This document shows positions 49,107-55,520 of a DNA stretch of 55,520 bases, piece after piece. The notes beneath the pieces were generated by a model that saw only the letters and a list, made by a program, of their open reading frames with translations, did no database searches and was not told the origin of the DNA. Within the stretch, counting starts at the first letter, position 1. Each line of letters begins with the position of its first letter. The stretch comes from Butyrivibrio sp. CB08 (GTDB taxonomy: Bacteria; Bacillota; Clostridia; Lachnospirales; Lachnospiraceae). The stretch covers positions 1 to 55,520 of the forward strand of contig NZ_RAIR01000012.1 of the NCBI RefSeq assembly GCF_003625485.1. The letters run 5' to 3'. Position numbers and translations under genes: made by a program.

Positions 49107-49546
49107 ATGTCTATAACTATCATTGACCTTGAGACCACTTCTCCTCCGATCTCCAGATCATACTCCGCAACCACCTTGATTTCTTCGTCGTTTCGGTTGC
49201 TGTAATCAAAGTCAGTGGTCCTGACCTTCATCTGCATAGCGCCGTAAGGAGTTAAGTACTCAGTGTCGTACTCAAGCTCCTGCCCAAAGAAGAGCTTTGA
49301 ACTTGTGGCCCCATCCCTTACAATGGCCATTTTATGACCATCAGGCTCTATACTTACCCTGTTGTGAACCTTCATGGAACCCTCTTCGTCCTGATGTTCA
49401 TCATATTCAACAACTCTGCTGCCATCCTCTAAGATCTCAAAGGTTCCGGTGGCATTTGTCTCCACCTTCTCAGTAGGTTCACCTTCTCTTACATGTATGC
49501 CTGTGACAAAAACTTCTACTTCTTTGTTCATGTTCTTCACCTTCAT
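49085..49546 (-). CDS. DUF1934 family beta-barrel protein (YwiB-like)
   Basis: A 153-residue protein rich in alternating strands (VEVFVTGIHVREGEP, HNRVSIEPDGHKMAIVRDG, LTPYGAMQMKVRTTDFDY), the pattern of the calycin-like DUF1934/YwiB family. Function unknown. The ATG overlaps the ispE stop (ATGA); an in-frame ATG 15 nt later (MNKEVEVF) has AAGGTG upstream and could be the true start. Its 3' end is inside the terminator hairpin. Confidence 0.8.
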   Translation of the reverse strand: MKVKNMNKEVEVFVTGIHVREGEPTEKVETNATGTFEILEDGSRVVEYDEHQDEEGSMKVHNRVSIEPDGHKMAIVRDGATSSKLFFGQELEYDTEYLTPYGAMQMKVRTTDFDYSNRNDEEIKVVAEYDLEIGGEVVSRSMIVIDIKNAVAQ

Positions 49547-50415
49547 ACGCGTCCTGGATCAATTGGTTTTGTTAAAAAGAGCTGCCACGCAAGGCCACTT
49601 TTTTTAACTGCATCAAATCCTACTCCTGCCTTTTTCTCATCGTCAAAAACTGCAAATACTGTGGGTCCGCTTCCTGTCATGAACGCCTTAACAGCGCCGT
49701 TTTCTTCAAGGATCTTTTCTATATCCTTTATTACGTCGTACTTTGCTGTGGTCACTGGCTCAAGGACATTGTGGATGTTGTCACACATTCCCTGTACATC
49801 TCCCTCTTCGAGAGCTCTTTTAACAGCGTCTATGTCAGGATGTCTTGATATCTCTGTACTGTCAAGCTCGGTATATACCCAGCCTGTGGATACCATGATG
49901 TCAGGTTTTGCCACCACCAGATGATAATCCGCCCTGGAATCGATTGGGGTTAAGACTTCGCCAATACCTTCGGAAAGAGCTGTTCCTCCTACGATACAGT
50001 ATGGAATGTCTGCTCCAAGCTTAACCGCCAGCTTGCAGAGCTCCTCATCTGAAAGCCCAAGATTCCAAAGCTCATTAAGTGCCTTGTAAGCTGCTGCCCC
50101 GTCTGTGCTTCCGCCAGCCATGCCTGCTGCCACAGGAATTCTTTTTACAAGCTCAATCTGGGCGCCCTTGGTTACGCCGTAGGCTTCCTTAAGCTGTCTT
50201 GCTACCTTGCAGATAAGATTGCTGTCATCCACAGGGATATTTTCGTCGTTGGCCGAAAGAGTTATGCTTCCATCCTCTGTATCCCTGAAGGTCAAAGTAT
50301 CGAATATATCTACGTTCTGCATGATCATCTTTACCAGATGGTAGCCATCATCACGCTTTCCAAGGACATCAAGTCCTAAATTTATCTTGGCGTAAGCCTT
50401 TTTAGTTATCTCCAT
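49543..50415 (-). CDS. ispE: 4-(cytidine 5'-diphospho)-2-C-methyl-D-erythritol kinase
   Basis: About 290 residues from MEITKKAYAKINLGLDV, with GGAG 7 nt upstream, in preference to an in-frame start at 50454. It is a GHMP kinase of the MEP isoprenoid pathway: AKINLGLDVLGKRDDGYH, the ATP loop VPVAAGMAGGSTDGAAA-like segment (IPVAAGMAGGSTDGAA) and the C-terminal MTGSGPTVFAVF. It overlaps the DUF1934 gene by 4 nt. Confidence 0.96.
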   Translation of the reverse strand: MEITKKAYAKINLGLDVLGKRDDGYHLVKMIMQNVDIFDTLTFRDTEDGSITLSANDENIPVDDSNLICKVARQLKEAYGVTKGAQIELVKRIPVAAGMAGGSTDGAAAYKALNELWNLGLSDEELCKLAVKLGADIPYCIVGGTALSEGIGEVLTPIDSRADYHLVVAKPDIMVSTGWVYTELDSTEISRHPDIDAVKRALEEGDVQGMCDNIHNVLEPVTTAKYDVIKDIEKILEENGAVKAFMTGSGPTVFAVFDDEKKAGVGFDAVKKSGLAWQLFLTKPIDPGRV

Positions 50416-50551
50416 GTCAAAACTCCGCTTGGTATCCGTAATCAGAAACCTCATAATACGCTTAGTTCCTGCTATATCTCATCTTCTCACCTCGGCAATT
50501 TCAATACAAGAAAAAAAATCCAAAAAAATTAAAAAATTTTTGTTTTAGCTC

Positions 50552-50578
50552 TAAAGTTTTGTAAAAATTTGCCGATAG
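50552..50578 (+). promoter_or_regulatory. Sigma-28 (SigD/FliA) type promoter
   Basis: TAAAGTTT (50552-50559), 11 nt, then GCCGATAG (50571-50578), which differs from the flagellar consensus TAAAGTTT-N11-GCCGATAA only in the last base. It lies about 70 bp before the start of the next gene and implies control by the flagellar sigma factor. Confidence 0.8.
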
Positions 50579-50649
50579 GAAGATTAGGTAAACTATAGTT
50601 TCGTTTCAGCGCGGTACTTAGATAACCTGTCGCGGAAAAGGAGTTCAAT

Positions 50650-51282
50650 ATGGGCGTAAACGGAGTTACCGAGGTTACTAACAACATCGCGACGGCCTAT
50701 GCTTCCAGTCTTAATGCTCCCGCGGAGAGCAAAAAGAAGGATGAAGAAGAAGTAAAGGTCAAAGCAGAAGCGGCAGCAGTCTACGAAAAATCCGATGAGA
50801 AGGAGGCTGACAAGCCAAAAGTCTCAAACAAGGAAGCAGACAGGACCAAGATCATCCAGCAGCTTAAGGCGGATGATGCGCTTCGCCAGCAACAGCTTTT
50901 GGACATCGTCCACAAGATGATGGGCAAGCAGGCCAAGACCTATGGCATCGCCAATTCAGACAGCGATGACGAGTCTATCTGGAGATTCCTTGCAAAGGGT
51001 GATTTCACAGTAGATGCTGCAACCAAGGCACAGGCGCAGGAGGACATTTCCGAGGACGGCTATTGGGGTGTTAAACAGACCTCAGAGCGTATCCTTGATT
51101 TTGCCAAGGCGCTTGCAGGAGACGATCCTGATAAGCTCGAGCAGATGAGAGCTGCATTTGAGAAGGGCTACAAACAGGCTGAAAAGACCTGGGGTGGCGA
51201 ACTTCCAGAAATCTCCAAGAACACATTTGATGCTGTTATGAAGGGATTTGATGAGCTGACAGGAAAGACTCAAACTGAATAA
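50650..51282 (+). CDS. Hypothetical protein, probable flagellar regulon member
   Basis: A 210-residue soluble protein. The N-terminus (MGVNGVTEVTNNIATAYASS) is followed by a Lys/Glu/Ala-rich disordered stretch (about 25-60) and a helical C-terminal domain containing DDPDKLEQMRAAFEKGYKQA and GELPEISKNTFDAVMKGFDEL. The C-terminal pattern reminds me of DUF5610, but weakly. AAAAGGAG precedes the ATG. The sigma-28 promoter upstream links it to motility. No flagellar structural gene is in the window. Confidence 0.75.
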   Translation: MGVNGVTEVTNNIATAYASSLNAPAESKKKDEEEVKVKAEAAAVYEKSDEKEADKPKVSNKEADRTKIIQQLKADDALRQQQLLDIVHKMMGKQAKTYGIANSDSDDESIWRFLAKGDFTVDAATKAQAQEDISEDGYWGVKQTSERILDFAKALAGDDPDKLEQMRAAFEKGYKQAEKTWGGELPEISKNTFDAVMKGFDELTGKTQTE

Positions 51283-51296
51283 CTGTTGTTAGCAAC

Positions 51297-51337
51297 AAAA
51301 GAGGAAGGGCCGCCAAAAGCTCTTCCTCTTTTTTTAT
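51297..51337. terminator. Bidirectional terminator between 50650 gene and pyrD
   Basis: GAGGAAG (51301-51307) and CTTCCTC (51322-51328) with flanking AAAA and TTTTTTT; on the minus strand the same stem is followed by TTTTGTTG. Confidence 0.88.
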
Positions 51338-51354
51338 TTACATATGATTGTCAA

Positions 51355-52257
51355 TTAAAGAATCTTGCGAAGCTGGTTGATATCTTCTACGCCCTGCTCC
51401 TGCATGTACTTCTCAATACCCTCTACAACCTCTATTGTCGCATAAGGGTTATGGAAGTTCATGGCTCCAACTGCAACAGCTGTTGCTCCTGCCATGATGA
51501 ACTCAATGGCATCCTCTGCTGTTGCGATTCCGCCCATTCCTATTACTGGGATGTTTACAGCGTGAGAAGCCTCGTAGACCATACGGACTGCCACAGGCTT
51601 AATTGCCGGGCCTGACATTCCGCCGGTTTTGTTGGCAAGGACGAATTTCTTTTTATAGATGTCTATCTTCATACCTGTGATGGTATTGATAAGGGAAATG
51701 GCATCTGCTCCTGCTGCCTCTGCAGCCTTTGCCATCTCCGCAATGCTTGTTACATTGGGGCTGAGCTTCATGATAACTGGCTGCCTGGCAACCTTCTTGA
51801 TTTTCTCTGTGATGTCAAAAAGTGCGTCTGCCTTTTGTCCAAAAGCAATCGCTCCTTCCTTGACGTTTGGGCAGGAGACATTGATCTCAAGCATATCAAC
51901 TCTCTTCTCATCCCCGAGGCGCTCCACAACTTCAAGGTAATCTTCAACAGTCTTGCCACATACATTTACGATTACCTTTGTATCATATCCTTCAAGGAAC
52001 TTAAGGTCTCTTTCGGCAAACACCTCAACTCCGGGGTTCTGAAGGCCAATGGCATTAAGCATTCCGCCGTAAACTTCTGCTACTCTTGGAACAGGGTTCC
52101 CCTCCCATGGGATATTGGCAACCCCCTTGGTCACAACAGCACCAAGTCTGTTAAGATCCACAAAATCTGAGTATTCCATTCCGGATCCAAAGGTTCCGGA
52201 AGCTGTCATCACCGGGTTTTTAAATTTTACGCCTGCTATTTCAACTGATGTATTCAT
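51355..52257 (-). CDS. pyrD: Dihydroorotate dehydrogenase B, catalytic subunit
   Basis: About 300 residues from MNTSVEIAGV (GGTGGAG 7 nt upstream; an in-frame TTG at 52263 is less likely). The FMN enzyme oxidises dihydroorotate to orotate in pyrimidine synthesis. The class 1B catalytic Cys is in EINVSCPNVKEG, and IGMGGIATAEDAIEFIMAGA binds FMN phosphate. It works with PyrK, whose gene lies 39 nt upstream. Confidence 0.95.
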   Translation of the reverse strand: MNTSVEIAGVKFKNPVMTASGTFGSGMEYSDFVDLNRLGAVVTKGVANIPWEGNPVPRVAEVYGGMLNAIGLQNPGVEVFAERDLKFLEGYDTKVIVNVCGKTVEDYLEVVERLGDEKRVDMLEINVSCPNVKEGAIAFGQKADALFDITEKIKKVARQPVIMKLSPNVTSIAEMAKAAEAAGADAISLINTITGMKIDIYKKKFVLANKTGGMSGPAIKPVAVRMVYEASHAVNIPVIGMGGIATAEDAIEFIMAGATAVAVGAMNFHNPYATIEVVEGIEKYMQEQGVEDINQLRKIL

Positions 52258-52296
52258 ATACAAACTCCACCTTCTATATTCATGCTGCGCTTAGGG

Positions 52297-53097
52297 TTAC
52301 ATATCAAGATCATCTGCATCAAACACAGGACCGTCAGTACAGATCCTGGCGTTCTTAACATGGGAATGCTCATCCACGTTTTTGGTCTTACAGATACATC
52401 CAAGACATGCTCCAACACCGCAGGCCATTCTCTCCTCCAGTGACAGATAAGCCTTGATGCCATTTTCAGCTGCGTATGCCTTGATACCCTTAAGCATTGG
52501 CATTGGTCCGCAGGCAAAGATCACATCGCAGGGAACATTCTGTTCCTTCATGGCATCGATGACATTTCCCTTCGTTCCAAGGCTTCCGTCCTCAGTTGCC
52601 ACATAGAGCTCTGAGAAATTAGCAAACTCATCATCAAGGAATGTGTCGCTGTTTCTATAACCCATAACAGCGCTGACCTTTTCTGGAGCCTTACTTCCCT
52701 TCATGGCTGACAGGCGCTTTGCTGTCTCAAGAAGCGGCGGAACACCGATTCCTCCGCCGATGACAACAGCTCTTTTCCCAGCTGCCGCCTCAAGTGGGAA
52801 TCCATTTCCCAAAGGTCCAAGGACAAGCATGTAATCCCCAGGCTGATAGAGGGCAAACTCTGCTGTTCCAGAACCCACAACTCTGTATACCAGCCTTATT
52901 ACGCTATTCTCCCTGTCCACTTCGCAGATACTGATGGGTCTTGGAAGAAGCGTAGCCTTATTGAGTGGAAATACCCCCACAAACTGTCCTGGAACCACGT
53001 CCCCCGCAAAAGGAACCTGAAGACGAAGGTCATAGATTCCATCTGCCAAAAGCTCCTGGCTTTGTACTTTTGCCTCGCATTTCATTTTCTTAGACAT
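52297..53097 (-). CDS. pyrK: Dihydroorotate dehydrogenase B, electron transfer subunit
   Basis: About 266 residues from MSKKMKCEAK (AGGAG 9 nt upstream; an in-frame ATG two codons earlier is too close to it). It has a ferredoxin-reductase FAD domain (LLPRPISICEVD), an NAD-binding domain (VVIGGGIGVPPLLE) and a C-terminal [2Fe-2S] site (CGVGACLGCICK with a later Cys in ARICTDGP). It passes electrons from PyrD to NAD+. Located between pyrC and pyrD. Confidence 0.95.
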   Translation of the reverse strand: MSKKMKCEAKVQSQELLADGIYDLRLQVPFAGDVVPGQFVGVFPLNKATLLPRPISICEVDRENSVIRLVYRVVGSGTAEFALYQPGDYMLVLGPLGNGFPLEAAAGKRAVVIGGGIGVPPLLETAKRLSAMKGSKAPEKVSAVMGYRNSDTFLDDEFANFSELYVATEDGSLGTKGNVIDAMKEQNVPCDVIFACGPMPMLKGIKAYAAENGIKAYLSLEERMACGVGACLGCICKTKNVDEHSHVKNARICTDGPVFDADDLDM

Positions 53098-53115
53098 ACA
53101 CATTATCTCCTACAT

Positions 53116-54399
53116 TTATCCCTGATAAACTATCCTGCCTTTGCAGATAGTCTCATATACCTTGCCTGGAAGCTTCTCTCCAAGAAATGGTGTGTTTGAT
53201 GCCTTGGAAAAAGAGCTGTCAAACTCCCAAGTGTCTCTCTGACCAAATATCACAAGGTCCGCAGGCCCGCCTTCGTAGATCCTGCCTGCATCAAGCTCAT
53301 AGATCCTGGCTGCGCCAACAGTGAAACGCTCAATGAGCTGCATCATTGTCATGAATCCTGGCTGAACCAGTTCCCTTATTCCTAGGGAAAGAGCTGTTTC
53401 AAGCCCTGTGATTCCGCTTGGAGCCTCTCTAAGAGGTTTGTCCTTTTCCTCTTTGGAATGAGGAGCGTGATCTGTGGCGATGGCCTCTATGGTGCCATCC
53501 TTAAGGCCTTCGATTATGGCCCTTCGGTCGCTCTCAAGGCGAAGCGGCGGATTCATCTTGGCCAGTGTCCCGTGCTCAAGAACCGCATCCTGTGTAAGGG
53601 TGAAGTGATGGGGCGTAGCTTCCGCGTAGATCTTAAGCCCATCCTTCCTGGCCTGTCTTATCATGTCCACAGCTTCCGCTGTACTAATGTGCTGCACAGT
53701 GAGCCTTGCGCCGGTTTTCTTTGCCAGCTCGATATCTCTTTTGACCATGGAGATCTCTGCTTCCCTTGGAGATCCAACGATCCCAAGCTTATCTGCAACC
53801 TCTCCCTGATTTATTCCGTTATCTGTTATGAAGTTCGGATCTTCTTCGTGGAGGCTTATGACCTTGCCAAGGGCCGCAGCTCTTTTGCATGCCTCCTCCA
53901 TAAGTCCCTCATCTGTAATGGGCTTACCATCATCAGTAAAAAGAACTGCTCCCGCCTCTATAAGCTCTTCCATAGGCGTTAGCTCTTTTCCTGCCATATC
54001 CATGGTGACGTTGGCACAGGTGTAGACCTTTATGCCAGTTGCTGCGCCGCGCTTAAGGACGTCTTTAATAGTAGCGACGTTATCCATGTGGGGATCAGTG
54101 TTTCCCATCATGATAACGCTGGTAAAGCCGCCTCTTGCTGCCGCCCTTGCGCCAGTCTCTATATCTTCCTTGTAGGTAAAACCAGGATCTCTGAAGTGCA
54201 CGTGTGGATCCACAAGGCCTGGAGCAACCGTTTTGCCAGTCGCATCAATGACCTGGGCTCCTTTCGAAATGAGCTCAGATACCTTACTGCTTCCTTCTTC
54301 ATATATCCCGGCTATTTTATCGCCGTCTATTACTATGTCCCTGATGCCCTCAGTTTCTGATGCGGGGTCCATCAGGTAACCACCTTTTATAAGAACCAT
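53116..54399 (-). CDS. pyrC: Dihydroorotase
   Basis: About 427 residues from MVLIKGGYLMDP (AAGGAG 6 nt upstream; an in-frame ATG at 54429 is too far from any such site). A class I dihydroorotase of the amidohydrolase fold: VDPHVHFRDPG with the metal-binding HxH, the VQHISTAEAV His region, and IATDHAPHSKEEK with the catalytic Asp. It closes carbamoyl-aspartate to dihydroorotate. First gene of pyrC-pyrK-pyrD; an extended -10 TGTTACAAT lies near 54428-54436. No PyrR-type attenuator was seen. Confidence 0.95.
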   Translation of the reverse strand: MVLIKGGYLMDPASETEGIRDIVIDGDKIAGIYEEGSSKVSELISKGAQVIDATGKTVAPGLVDPHVHFRDPGFTYKEDIETGARAAARGGFTSVIMMGNTDPHMDNVATIKDVLKRGAATGIKVYTCANVTMDMAGKELTPMEELIEAGAVLFTDDGKPITDEGLMEEACKRAAALGKVISLHEEDPNFITDNGINQGEVADKLGIVGSPREAEISMVKRDIELAKKTGARLTVQHISTAEAVDMIRQARKDGLKIYAEATPHHFTLTQDAVLEHGTLAKMNPPLRLESDRRAIIEGLKDGTIEAIATDHAPHSKEEKDKPLREAPSGITGLETALSLGIRELVQPGFMTMMQLIERFTVGAARIYELDAGRIYEGGPADLVIFGQRDTWEFDSSFSKASNTPFLGEKLPGKVYETICKGRIVYQG

Positions 54400-54533
54400 A
54401 GTTTTCTCCTTGTCCCTACCGTATCTCATTGTAACAGTCTTTTGGCCCCTGTGCTATTACCTCTTTCATTTTTTTGCCAACCATGAGAAAATAAACAAGG
54501 AATTTTTATCAACTACGAAAAGAGGCTTAATAC

Positions 54534-55265
54534 ATGATACGTCTGATACTTGCGGTATTATTTGTCGCTATCTTTCTTATAATATCCCTTCCGATCCAGC
54601 TTGTTCTCTGGATCATAAGTAAGTTTAATGAGAACGCCAAAAAGCGCGCATCCCTTGCTATCGTCAGCTGGGCTTTCAACGTTGTTATCTTTATCTGCGG
54701 CGTTAAAAGAACTGTCATCGGAGAGGAAAATGTTCCCAAGGACACAGCTGTTCTCTACGTTGGTAACCACCGAAGCATCTTCGATATCGTGCTTTGTTAC
54801 CCAAGAGTTCCTAATCCAACAGGCTTCATCTCCAAGAAAGAGGTGCTAAAGATTCCTCTTCTCAACATCTGGATGATCTTTATGGACTGCCTGTTCCTTG
54901 ACCGCAAGGATATCCGAAAGGGCCTTGAGATGGTACTCTCAGCTATTGACAAAGTTAAGAACGGTATTTCTATTTTCATCTATCCTGAAGGAACAAGAAT
55001 CAAAACAGACGAACCTATCGGAGAATTCCATAAAGGAAGCTTTAAAATTGCTCAAAAATCCGGATGTCCAATTATTCCAGTTGTAGTTAACCACACGGAA
55101 GAAATCTTTGAAAAGCACATGCCATTTATTAAGAGTACTAATGTAACGATCGAGTACTGCAAGCCAGTTATCATCTCTGAGCTTTCTAAGGAAGACCAGA
55201 AGAATATTGATCAATACGTAAAGAGCATAATTGTAGAAACCTACCTGAAGAATCAGGAACTGTAA
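54534..55265 (+). CDS. plsC: 1-acyl-sn-glycerol-3-phosphate acyltransferase
   Basis: A 243-residue membrane enzyme making phosphatidic acid. One N-terminal hydrophobic segment (residues 2-28) and a second at about 44-58 precede the HX4D motif (GNHRSIFDIV) and the FIYPEGTRIK motif. Length is typical. It is divergent from pyrC and ends before the strong terminator at 55336. A second, longer PlsC-like protein is encoded at 36054-37205. Confidence 0.92.
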   Translation: MIRLILAVLFVAIFLIISLPIQLVLWIISKFNENAKKRASLAIVSWAFNVVIFICGVKRTVIGEENVPKDTAVLYVGNHRSIFDIVLCYPRVPNPTGFISKKEVLKIPLLNIWMIFMDCLFLDRKDIRKGLEMVLSAIDKVKNGISIFIYPEGTRIKTDEPIGEFHKGSFKIAQKSGCPIIPVVVNHTEEIFEKHMPFIKSTNVTIEYCKPVIISELSKEDQKNIDQYVKSIIVETYLKNQEL

Positions 55266-55335
55266 AGTAGGAGTGGAGGCTTCTTGCTTTGTGAGAATGT
55301 GGGAAGCTCCATACCAGGAAGATCTATTTAGAACA

Positions 55336-55387
55336 AAATATACCTTCAGAAAGAAATAATCTGTTCTGAAGGTATATTTTTTTACTT
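55336..55387. terminator. Long perfect hairpin, bidirectional terminator
   Basis: A perfect 16-bp inverted repeat (55336-55351 with 55364-55379, core ATATACCTTCAGAA) with a 12-nt loop and a T run after the stem on the plus strand. It probably ends the plsC transcript. Confidence 0.85.
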
Positions 55388-55520
55388 GTTCTGATTGGAC
55401 ACTATCTGCGAATATACCTTCAGCGCATAAAACTCTCTCTGAATGCACTAGTCAAGTAAAAGTAGACACAGTTTCAAAAAAACTCCACACTTGTTTTTAA
55501 GCATAGTACTCCCTGTACTG
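55388..55520. other. Noncoding right edge with a third copy of the hairpin arm
   Basis: AATATACCTTCAG recurs at 55411-55423, a direct copy of part of the terminator arm about 75 bp earlier. Further on, CAAGTAAAAGTAGACAC near 55453-55470 reminds me of the ends of some insertion sequences, but no transposase is visible before the window stops. No gene is seen. Confidence 0.35.

Noticed and set aside
51355..54436. PyrR-type attenuator ahead of the pyr operon
   Set aside because: The leader before pyrC is short and shows no antiterminator/terminator pair.

Overview
The window looks like a chromosomal segment of a motile, strictly anaerobic Lachnospiraceae bacterium, most likely Butyrivibrio or Pseudobutyrivibrio. 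This is an inference from gene content: a domain-reversed family 3 beta-glucosidase, DUF5711 and DUF6472 proteins, a sigma-28 (flagellar) promoter, many diguanylate cyclases and oxygen-sensitive 2-hydroxyacyl-CoA dehydratase-type enzymes. Most genes form short-gapped or overlapping operons with GGAGG ribosome binding sites, including TTG and GTG starts.

Layout. 1-191: a strong leftward promoter and leader, probably for an rRNA operon beyond the left edge. 192-6736: leftward housekeeping operon pfk-dnaX-ybaB-recR-galM-DUF5711-cvpA. 6746-6928: tRNA-Ser(CGA) with its own promoter, hairpin leader and terminator. 6942-11852: leftward small genes (double-glycine leader peptide, orphan LytTR regulator, lipoprotein, DUF6472, cupin, ASKHA/ferredoxin activase). 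11961-18602: rightward five-gene membrane operon (SPFH, zinc ribbon, TPM, two tandem diguanylate cyclases). 18603-19805: a noncoding island. 19806-30957: two divergent operons of 2-hydroxyacyl-CoA dehydratase-like proteins with an activase, an acetyl-CoA-synthase-like domain, the nickel-handling proteins CooC and CooT, and an enoate-reductase-like enzyme. 30970-34631: pgcA-rhaM-alkD-radical SAM. 34706-38730: GltS-like transporter, PlsC-zinc ribbon, a PurF homologue without glutaminase residues. 38866-45721: GH3 beta-glucosidase, then NlpC/P60-guaA-diguanylate cyclase. 45802-48452: asnS and a trigger-factor-like lipoprotein. 48583-51282: small proteins, ispE, and a sigma-28-driven gene. 51355-54399: pyrC-pyrK-pyrD. 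54534-55265: plsC. The right edge carries a strong hairpin and a possible insertion-sequence remnant.

The most unusual structure is the noncoding island at 18629-19694. Two inverted copies of one structured motif, with identical loop sequences but differing, compensating stems, flank two modules of four dyads. Every dyad has 9-10 nt arms around exactly 20 nt of unrelated sequence. The dyads sit 74-85-74 and 73-85-74 nt apart in the two modules although the arm sequences differ between modules. I recognise no described element with this layout.

The second point of interest is the twin dehydratase locus. It shares one activase and carries nickel-enzyme maturation genes and an isolated acetyl-CoA synthase domain, but no carbon monoxide dehydrogenase is present in the window.
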